DNA of 64,000 nucleotides from Stentor roeselii (taxonomy: Eukaryota; Ciliophora; Heterotrichea; Heterotrichida; Stentoridae): assembly GCA_006503475.1 (NCBI GenBank), contig RSEH01000185.1, positions 31,237 to 95,236 of the forward strand, written 5' to 3'. Below, piece after piece: positions 59,101-64,000 of the stretch. A model generated the notes under the pieces. It saw only the letters and a program-made list of their open reading frames with translations. It had not been told where the DNA came from and did not search any database. How positions within the stretch are numbered: position 1 is the stretch's first letter; each line of letters begins with the position of its first letter. The position numbers and the translations under genes were made by a program.

Positions 59101-61408
59101 AGGTTCTTCTGATTTGTTGTCAGATAGTGATGAAGAAGAGGTCTTAGTGGCTTCGAGTAACTTGCAAGATGTGATTTCTTTTGAATGTGAAAAAATCAAA
59201 CTTCATTCAAGTGTTTTCGGATTTTTGGAAATTTCTCAGGATTACTTGCTTTATATCAGTGAAGGGAAAGAAAAGCCTAAAGGCGACCTTTACTTCGGAA
59301 GTGCTTTAGACTTCACAATGGTTCAAAAGAAAACTGAAAAAATCTGGAAAATCAGCGATTTTCAAGAAGTCTTCCCTAGAAGGTTCATTCATCGATTCAC
59401 AGCTTTTGAGGTTTTTTTGAAATCTGGAAAAACTCTTTATTTTAACCTGTTCAGTGAAGACTTATGTAAAAAAGCTCTGGACTCTTTAAAAGGTGTTACA
59501 AGAAAACTAGGAAAAATCGTTCAAGACCCTTCAAAACTTTTCAAGTCCTGCAAAAAACTCTGGCTTAAAGGAAGCATTTCAAACATGGAGTACCTGATGC
59601 AGCTCAACAAACTCTCAAGCAGAAGCTTCAACGACATCAGCCAATACCCAGTCTTTCCCTGGGTGTTAAAAGACTTCGAATCCCCTCGTCTAAGACTCGA
59701 CGATGCAGAAGTTTTCAGAAATCTTTCATTTCCCGTTGGAGCTCAAAGCGAGGAAGGCAGACAAGAGGCCGAAAGAAAGTTTTCCAACTTTGAAGATGAA
59801 GAAGTAGACTCTTTTCATTACGGCTCTCATTACTCCAGTGCTGGAATAGTTCTTCACTTTTTAGTTAGACTTGACCCTTACACGGAAATGGCGAAAAATC
59901 TTCAAGGAGGTAATTTTGATGTCTCTGATCGACTTTTTTATTCAATGCAGGCCGCTTGGGAAAGCGGCCAAGGGACCACTGGGGATGTCAAAGAACTTGT
60001 CCCTCAACTTTTTTATCTTCCTGAGGTTTTGGAAAATGTGAATGGAGAGGACTTTGGAACTCGACAGGACTTGAAACGGGTCGATCATGTCGAACTTCCG
60101 CCTTGGGCAAGCTCTGCTGCTGACTTTGTGGTTAAACATCGAAGGGCACTTGAGTCTGCATTTGTTTCTAGTCATTTGAATGAGTGGATTGACTTGATCT
60201 TTGGATGTAAACAGAAGGGGGAAGGGGCTAGGGTATCTTTTAATAAGTTCAACTCGTTGACTTATGAGGACTACTTTAAAACTATTCTTAGGAATACTCA
60301 GGACTTTGATAGTATTCAGGGACTTGTGGAACAGGTCGTTCATTTTGGACAAACACCTGTTCAGCTTTTGAAGGTTCCGCATCCTGTTAAGGACTTTAGG
60401 ACAAAAAATTTGGATTTTTTTGATAGGTGGAAAATGGGACTGCAGAATTTGGAAAGTGAAAGTTTTAGGTCGAATGGAAAATTGTTGGCACTTTTAAGCA
60501 ATTCTATTGGGACTTGGCTGGTTAAGACTATTAATGGAACTTTGCAGGTTATTTCTTTGAAGGACTTGAATATGGACAAAGTCATACCAAACCGTCTAGA
60601 AGGAGTTCAAGAGCTAAAACTCTCAGACTGGGAAGAAGCAGTTCAATGGAAGCTTACATTTAACTCAAGCCACCTGCAACTAATGCGAAGTTCAGAGCAA
60701 TACTGTCTCTGGTCAGACGATTTCCTAATCTCAGGTTTCCACATCGACAACTCATTCAAAGTTCATTCTTTAAAAGGTTCTCTAGTGAAATCAATCCACC
60801 ACCACGCAGGTCTCGTGACGTGTGTGACCTCAACAAGTTCCCTTCTATTCACAGGAAGCATGGACACGTCAATAGCATCATGGTCGACTCTGCCTTCAAA
60901 AGACGACCGAATAAAGCCATTCCAGATTTACTTGGGACATTCAGAAGCGATTCGACAGTTGGCAGTTCAAGAAAAGTACAATTTTTTACTTTCATTGTCA
61001 ATCACGGGACTGGTCTTGATGCATGAAGTCCAAAGTGGCGAGTGTCTTAGAAGAGTTGGTTATAGTCATCCTATTCGCCTTGTCGCCGTCAGTGAATATG
61101 GACTTTTCGCTGTTTATATTGAAAAAGTTGGAATCAAGGTCATTAGTTTCAATGGAAGCGAACTTGCTTCTTGGCTGAAGAAAAAGGATCTGCAGTTTAT
61201 GAGGTTCAGTGATAATGGAGAATGTCTTGTTTTCGCTGCCAAGGACGAGTTTTACTTTATAGATGTTGTTGACACGGAATATGTCTATGAAAAAGCTTGT
61301 GATGGAGGAGAAAGGTTTTCTATTCAAACTTTTGCATTTAGTGGAAATAAAGAACAGCTTTTTTTAGCGTTTAATTCGGATGAAGAGTTAAAAGTGTGGA
61401 AATTTTAA
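53180..61408 (+). CDS. Giant PH-BEACH-WD40 protein (neurobeachin/LYST family)
   Basis: A 2742-aa protein in one uninterrupted frame. Residues 1-850 are helical (armadillo-like). About 860-1040 is a concanavalin/LamG-like domain (DFSVFFWVFPDN), as in neurobeachin, LRBA and LYST relatives. A long helical region follows to about 1960, with an acidic Ser-rich patch (SDLLSDSDEEE) before the PH-like domain at about 1998-2115. The BEACH domain at about 2120-2400 has GSISNMEYLMQLNKLSSRS, QYPVFPWVL, FHYGSHYSSAG, GGNFDVSDRLF, DVKELVPQLFYLPE and EWIDLIFGCKQ. WD40 repeats fill the C-terminus. BEACH proteins act in vesicle traffic, lysosome size and phagosome or contractile-vacuole function. Confidence 0.95.
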   Translation: MADRPVLKARTLNLTDFPDLSVIVSRFLDNSSSNFLEFLTVAERIDKELNLVEPEELLMSKDMVLACCKAVHDVLDKALKEIVKESDESLQSLFNFFNKTRVIFYNFLWVVRKVQGKIRLEKGVIGNIKSIMMWALSKPHNELLVQDFFLMLTLVFEAVLYMKKTGLKEQDLVQVTDMLVWLVDSFCDKRFFKLSDAIFSFKAFAPAGIYHRETLECDLVYYLLVGVETMLKIETSHLTDFVKNCLPNLLDYIYDVFQRSEGKVALSTELAVEKYLAIFQIFRNFSGHAKPEISKSFLKNNSDRIKNVFFYILLNYISSYFSCTSSRFEEDDGILAKIYKFLLEIINIAFIGSDQEGFPIIFCSVILQKVREKQDICQELHSRPPQVQAFTLQFIEKLLVLLGGKRREVSFDYLRECRVIEILFSVPLFEVKDSTGNDFFGYQQAANETWEKIWTGFVIKDRKQLKWVGKAIVESIRFSCEDVLHLVKINKWVQEQALLDEELVDACIASGLLETFFLVISYVKRNKVHSGHLAEFFMTLKVLLGQFQGNELKNSDLLMSAMIQDNYLYDNEVSELCLDCLAYILKFQNDSNYCKFCNLLKQVDNISVKIKLLGTMQNILKQKEIKKKCQEGFVRAKAFSALKEVIIRCPTEDELIIQIWVNVLESVRFLIEENPICKKSLQEFDFNQVATTIRSDRYRKIRSEIYMKSIESLLYILFETNNLGRPQLRAVKTPEVIPLVIELLSDCENLQNAQEYFSHLSVCIEDGYNAAHFANYRTADLLLDAFMRTSSEELIKFIENTLPLVICHHITPQELKKIIEISQIYSKNKEKRRILFKCLANGVKNCFCQTGHFKFAANHTCLSPTRYFCFRSFKSLLKFSVEGNENLLPSRDFSVFFWVFPDNNSRNSVIFMLSGSHSSSLMVSFIAGNVVVEYFQEKLIFAVAGLQGLNEKQWNLVAVNFKSLSGLLFKNDRGEVEIFINYNKVECDVRGKVLRPKEIFNKIVIGNTENLGNPFFGRVASFYILKKQLTLNHYQEIFYLSFQYNLGFNPDALTTSEHINADKSTLKFIYENLTFSWYPRGRFPEFQTSSKSESNFEVTDECERFNGVSIIESIAANGGLKIFLPIIQECAEHDSEHESFINLLAIIADVCVAQSVEMILDEDFFNTLTFILEESIKKPDVQLVDALINIVGHLEWNSELNSQSFKSLFLNKKLWKGLEGESLNHYSGTLSLNIKKHFKCDPETLYGIFDQLACIQQNFCESFVEIWQNLIPENVDSETVDGVLMLIFTIFEKSPGILMRFVEMLAFKRFKKETFENVHFSVLFLMKVIKDGTVQACLLKFLLKLIEDHCEEIAKDKRASLSRDEFEFIGSLTINVDKCLDNNILPETFSQLLVFCKKAIDSQDRKKAEKFQNFFEILTTRLVDCQNKKKFCKILLKECKSELFSLLLFDTRTFPDWLQSLYPSIPVQMEALALKLFFNSRSQRTFNKLRRFLMSIPLLDPERGLTWSFLFYHKLLTLLQSSIDHSKDFALQMLDFFGVLEDLLDSKENLINRESINLDVYVPLIEDIIKTSQDLHLIFSSFPGIPNIGFNVLISALKELVQPELDENSVYLRDGGFLRLALKFIFVGLEKNQDIRLVACLKKVLKGGDLNAAYLTSSNEQRKFWDSRFNQNSFQRFSQFYVSFMDKGEETINGLKFLAMYVVAECVEILEEGRDNPLLEFLKEFVLETDAFGFIEGNAKPTDIELEYFYRLLESKPNWVYPTSRCRYDLIDRNKHKELLSNFLGHIPSIPDSKTFMSGLKEMFQSFRSQKDSPSSLLTLLLSESWTTRVHFFFLASTSMKLNFFSHIVVSDIQQSPLPKSEESFDRIEKSVQSKQDFFKSCKKRYEQRLDRSRRVAQKNYKMFCKTFTNLKNVLAGNDSGKLRVKEVSDKIGRMPFLERKTNKDPVFNLKKARLSLTSPLQIQTRFLDQASNEGSSDLLSDSDEEEVLVASSNLQDVISFECEKIKLHSSVFGFLEISQDYLLYISEGKEKPKGDLYFGSALDFTMVQKKTEKIWKISDFQEVFPRRFIHRFTAFEVFLKSGKTLYFNLFSEDLCKKALDSLKGVTRKLGKIVQDPSKLFKSCKKLWLKGSISNMEYLMQLNKLSSRSFNDISQYPVFPWVLKDFESPRLRLDDAEVFRNLSFPVGAQSEEGRQEAERKFSNFEDEEVDSFHYGSHYSSAGIVLHFLVRLDPYTEMAKNLQGGNFDVSDRLFYSMQAAWESGQGTTGDVKELVPQLFYLPEVLENVNGEDFGTRQDLKRVDHVELPPWASSAADFVVKHRRALESAFVSSHLNEWIDLIFGCKQKGEGARVSFNKFNSLTYEDYFKTILRNTQDFDSIQGLVEQVVHFGQTPVQLLKVPHPVKDFRTKNLDFFDRWKMGLQNLESESFRSNGKLLALLSNSIGTWLVKTINGTLQVISLKDLNMDKVIPNRLEGVQELKLSDWEEAVQWKLTFNSSHLQLMRSSEQYCLWSDDFLISGFHIDNSFKVHSLKGSLVKSIHHHAGLVTCVTSTSSLLFTGSMDTSIASWSTLPSKDDRIKPFQIYLGHSEAIRQLAVQEKYNFLLSLSITGLVLMHEVQSGECLRRVGYSHPIRLVAVSEYGLFAVYIEKVGIKVISFNGSELASWLKKKDLQFMRFSDNGECLVFAAKDEFYFIDVVDTEYVYEKACDGGERFSIQTFAFSGNKEQLFLAFNSDEELKVWKF

Positions 61409-61506
61409 ATACTGATAAGTGGTTAAATCAATGAAATTATTCTTATCTCAAATATTAAATTTTTCTTTAATATCCTCCCAACAACTTCAGCCAAATAATC
61501 CCATCA

Positions 61507-61893
61507 ATGGACCACACAGATCTGAAATCCGAGACCTACAAACTAGCATACCAGTCATTAAAACGCGAATTCGAAGAGAGTAAATCTAAATACGAAGACA
61601 CAATCCTTTCCCTACTCAGCGAGAAGTCCAGCTTATCCGATTCCAACCAGAAGTACCGAGAAATAGTAGAAAAACTAGCAGAAGAATTATCAAAACTATT
61701 ACAACAAGTTCAAGCTTTAGAAAAAGCCGGTGAAGAAAACATCGAGCTTCATGAAAAAGTTCATCATTTAGAATCAGAGCTTTGCAACATGACTCTTCAA
61801 TACAACAACTCAGTCAACCAAAACGAACAGCTTCGTCGGTCTTTGAAGAACCTTCAGGGAAAAGTGATTGAATATATTACAGAGACTAATTAG
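61507..61893 (+). CDS. Small coiled-coil protein, unrecognised
   Basis: A 128-aa protein that is almost wholly one coiled coil (heptads from about 12 to 125, rich in Glu, Lys, Leu and Gln). No family is identified. It ends 12 nt before the Sec61 beta start on the same strand. Confidence 0.65.
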   Translation: MDHTDLKSETYKLAYQSLKREFEESKSKYEDTILSLLSEKSSLSDSNQKYREIVEKLAEELSKLLQQVQALEKAGEENIELHEKVHHLESELCNMTLQYNNSVNQNEQLRRSLKNLQGKVIEYITETN

Positions 61894-61905
61894 TTATAAT
61901 TGAAT

Positions 61906-62172
61906 ATGGTCAAAGGAGGACAAACTCAGAGCGCCATCGAAAATGCTCAAAGGAAGAGAAGTGGAAAAACAAGTAAGATTTAGACAGAAAGCCACAAGTA
62001 CGGCGGAAGAGCCGCTGGCAATGCAGGAGAACTTAAACTTTACAGTGAAGATGCTCCTGGACTGCAGATCGGACCTAGCACTGTGCTGCTCTTGTCTTTG
62101 TCTTATATCGCGATTGTTGTCATCCTGCATATTATTGGAAAGTTGAGGGGTGGAGCGGCTAAACAAGAATAA
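61906..62172 (+). CDS. SEC61B: Sec61 beta, ER translocon subunit (one 15-nt intron)
   Basis: An 83-aa protein after removing the intron at 61973-61987; no single open frame shows it. The N-terminal ~35 residues are polar and basic (MVKGGQTQSAIENAQRKRSG). The core matches Sec61 beta: AGNAGELKLYSEDAPGLQIG (family form RFYTEDSPGLKVGP), then PSTVLLLSLSYIAIVVILH as the single C-terminal membrane helix, and a short tail IIGKLRGGAAKQE. It is a tail-anchored ER protein that supports Sec61 channel gating and ribosome or exocyst contacts. The ATG is preceded by TTATAATTGAAT. Confidence 0.92.
61973..61987 (+). other. 15-nt intron of SEC61B
   Basis: GTAAGATTTAGACAG, with A at position 10. It contains an in-frame TAG; splicing joins SGKT to KSHKYGGRAAG in frame with the conserved core. 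Confidence 0.9.
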
Positions 62173-62472
62173 GTAGATTAGTTTGAATGTTTCTGATTCG
62201 GAATATTTTTTTACCTGCTCGTTGCACGTGGATGTCTATTATTTTAGAGATTTTTAATAAATTTAGAAATGAAGTGAAGTGGAGAGATTGTGGAAGGCTT
62301 CTTTGGATTCAGGGTGTTAGGGTGTTAAATTTAGTCGTTGGAGTTTTATGTTATCGAAATGCTGAAGTGCTTAATCTTTTATTAAGGATTTAGAGAAATA
62401 TCACAAAGTTGGGGAATAAACAATATTCAATATATTAGAAGAGTTTTAACCTAGAAGATTAGTTTTAATATT
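62173..62472. other. Convergent intergenic region
   Basis: 300 nt between SEC61B and the TRP-like gene, with a two-unit telomere-like repeat at 62312-62327. A 68-codon frame at 62187-62393 runs through that repeat and is not supported. Confidence 0.6.
62312..62327 (+). repeat. Interstitial telomere-like repeat, GGGTGTTA x2
   Basis: Two perfect tandem units in the same orientation as the arrays at 18895 and 27719, here between convergent genes. Confidence 0.65.
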
Positions 62473-64000
62473 CTAATAAGGCTCGATAATCTTGTTAAGT
62501 TTTTCAGCTACCTGTTCAATTTTATCATTGCCATAATCGTAAGTTGGTTCTAAGGCGTCGATGAGAAGTATTTTGAAAAGTTCATCTGCAAGTTTTCGTC
62601 TCTCAATGTCCTTCTCTTTTTCTTGCTCTTGATTAAAAATATTTATATTAGGTGTGCTTTCAATTCCAAGAGCGTTTTTCTCTTTAATATGTTTATTTTT
62701 TTCAATTTTTTCAACCATTTCTCTCATTTTTTTATTAAAGTCAGATAATTTATCAATATTTGATTTCGTCTCATTAATGTCTTTAATAGTTCGTCTAATA
62801 TCTAGTTTTGATTTAGAAATTTTTGAAAGAACCTGAGTTTTTTCTTCTTTCCAAACTTTTTCATCTGTTACATAAAGATAAGTTAATTCAGAGTATCTTG
62901 TCTTATCATTGTTTTGATTTTGTGGGTCATCTTTTTGAGAATGAAAAATTCTTCTAGAGTACTTCCACCCCAAGCTAAGTATCATCTCAATTTCATAAGC
63001 CATTATCGCTTTGGACTTGTACTTATAAATATCTTTATAATTGTAAACTGTGGTAAAAGCATCATTATAAATCGCAACCAACAAGTTCATCATGATCCAT
63101 GTCAATAAAACAACAGCAACTAGAAAAGTCAGCCATTCAGGTATATTATACTGTTGTTCTATAGGGTCAAGGGCTCCAGTCACAATTAAAAAGCCACTGC
63201 CAAGAAAAGTTCCTATTGTGTCCGCATACACTGAAGCTTGAAGCAGAATTAAACTGAAAACAATTAGCACATATATCATTACCATCATGAATGCAAAGGA
63301 AGATATCATCACCTTTCGAAGAAGTTCCAAAAAGTACCTGCTTTTATCAAATATTCGAAACATTAAAACTCCTCTAACGAAAGAAAGTAAGAATAATAGT
63401 AATAAAGGGTAGTTTATTGAATCAGATGATCTGATTGAATCGTTTTCAATATCAAATTTATATGTTAATCCAAGGAAAATATAGAATAGGACTGATCTAA
63501 TGAAATTAAGAATGTTCCAAGGGTTTTTTAAATAAGCTGATCCAGATGCGATTGCACGGAATATCTCAAATATTGAAAGAATTACTCCCACAAATAGAGG
63601 AATAAAAACGATTGCTGGGCTTCTATTGTCAAAGAGAATGTAAATACAAAGTAGAATCAGGTATATCAAATACAAGATAATTTCAAACCATATAAAATAT
63701 TTAACTGCCTCAAACTTTAATTCAATGTAATTTATCACAAAAGGAGATCTAAATATTTCGTTATTTTCGCATTCAATAAAACTTCTGATAAGATCAACAG
63801 ATCGTTTATCACCGTTCTTCTGACTAATTTTAAAAAGTGACCTGGAAAAAACAATAGATTTTCCAGTTTTTTCATCATCTTCATTTTTTTTCTGATTTGA
63901 AGATTCAGCTTTAGTAATTTTATTTTCTTTTTCTTTAGTTTCAAGTGAATGTTTGTACTCTAGTTTTGTTTCCTCATTTAAAATTTCAGTACTTTTCTTT
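62473..64000 (-). CDS. TRP/polycystin-like cation channel (5' end beyond the window)
   Basis: 508 residues are visible and the frame is open to the window edge, so the N-terminus is missing. The visible N-terminal part is hydrophilic and Lys/Glu-rich, then HxxSFIECENNEIF-type cytosolic sequence (SVDLIRSFIECENNEIF). Six membrane helices follow from about 95 to 345, with SAYLKNPWNILNFIR between S2 and S3 (a TRP/polycystin-style S2-S3 linker), a pore region with FLIVTGALDPIEQQYNIPEW, and S6 WIMMNLLVAIYNDAF. The C-terminal tail is a charged coiled coil (about 390-505). S4 is not Arg-rich, so strong voltage gating is unlikely. Related channels sit in ciliary or plasma membrane and pass cations. 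Confidence 0.75.
   Translation of the reverse strand, partial: KKSTEILNEETKLEYKHSLETKEKENKITKAESSNQKKNEDDEKTGKSIVFSRSLFKISQKNGDKRSVDLIRSFIECENNEIFRSPFVINYIELKFEAVKYFIWFEIILYLIYLILLCIYILFDNRSPAIVFIPLFVGVILSIFEIFRAIASGSAYLKNPWNILNFIRSVLFYIFLGLTYKFDIENDSIRSSDSINYPLLLLFLLSFVRGVLMFRIFDKSRYFLELLRKVMISSFAFMMVMIYVLIVFSLILLQASVYADTIGTFLGSGFLIVTGALDPIEQQYNIPEWLTFLVAVVLLTWIMMNLLVAIYNDAFTTVYNYKDIYKYKSKAIMAYEIEMILSLGWKYSRRIFHSQKDDPQNQNNDKTRYSELTYLYVTDEKVWKEEKTQVLSKISKSKLDIRRTIKDINETKSNIDKLSDFNKKMREMVEKIEKNKHIKEKNALGIESTPNINIFNQEQEKEKDIERRKLADELFKILLIDALEPTYDYGNDKIEQVAEKLNKIIEPY

Noticed and set aside
62187-62393. 68-codon plus-strand frame after SEC61B
   Set aside because: It runs through the telomere-like repeat, has no recognisable domain and lies in a convergent 3' region.
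441-64000. Alternative genetic code for the window (TGA as Trp or TAA/TAG as Gln)
   Set aside because: All recognised genes are complete in the standard code and none needs an internal stop read as sense, apart from those in short introns.
1-64000. tRNA, rRNA, CRISPR arrays or insertion sequences
   Set aside because: No T-loop-like GGTTCGAATCC blocks in a tRNA context, no evenly spaced direct repeats with unique spacers, and no transposase were seen.

Overview
The window looks like macronuclear DNA of a heterotrich ciliate, most likely Stentor or a close relative. Four features point this way. The DNA is AT-rich and very gene-dense. All genes read in the standard code, with TAA or TAG at 34 of 35 chain ends. 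Introns are only 15 nt (GT...AG, with an A six bases from the 3' end); the two introns of the large tandem pair are at matching positions in both paralogues. Finally, the 8-base repeat GGGTGTTA (reverse complement a permutation of CCCTAACA, which I recall as the heterotrich telomere repeat) occurs at three interstitial sites. No tRNA, rRNA, CRISPR array or insertion sequence was recognised.

Layout. 1-16 kb is gene-poor: an unknown protein, a homocysteine S-methyltransferase-like gene broken by two frame changes, and two tandem paralogues for giant cysteine-rich surface membrane proteins (1481 and 1560 aa after splicing). They are separated by 2.6 kb that holds ghost-gene-like sequence. 16.5-28 kb is a minus-strand run: B-box/kelch protein, glutathione transferase, Na+/H+ exchanger, a basic protein with Sfi1-like motifs, DHRS4-like reductase, calcium-dependent protein kinase, two related RRM proteins (the second nucleolin-like), and a multipass membrane protein. 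28.9-36.5 kb is a plus-strand run with gaps of 7 and 11 nt: importin-alpha-like ARM protein, four-domain voltage-gated channel with an EEEE filter, and an EF-hand/PIP-kinase protein.

36.5-64 kb alternates strands and is extremely compact. It encodes Nup54, coiled-coil proteins, a sortilin/VPS10 receptor, a SAM-FHA-FHA-RING protein, poly(A) polymerase, a BIR protein, a GGA-like adaptor built of VHS-like and GAT-like helices, a coiled coil and an alpha-adaptin-type ear, D-aminoacyl-tRNA deacylase, a Sec1/Munc18 protein, a 2742-aa PH-BEACH-WD40 protein, Sec61 beta (found only after removing a 15-nt intron) and a TRP/polycystin-like channel cut by the window edge. Membrane-traffic and calcium-signalling proteins are prominent.

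The most notable points are the GGA-like adaptor; TATA-like motifs fused to start codons with divergent gaps of 5-8 nt; three convergent pairs whose stop codons abut with no base between; a possible 16-nt intron that would fuse the kinase and the reductase; interstitial telomere repeats; and intergenic stretches that read like protein except for TAA/TAG codons.
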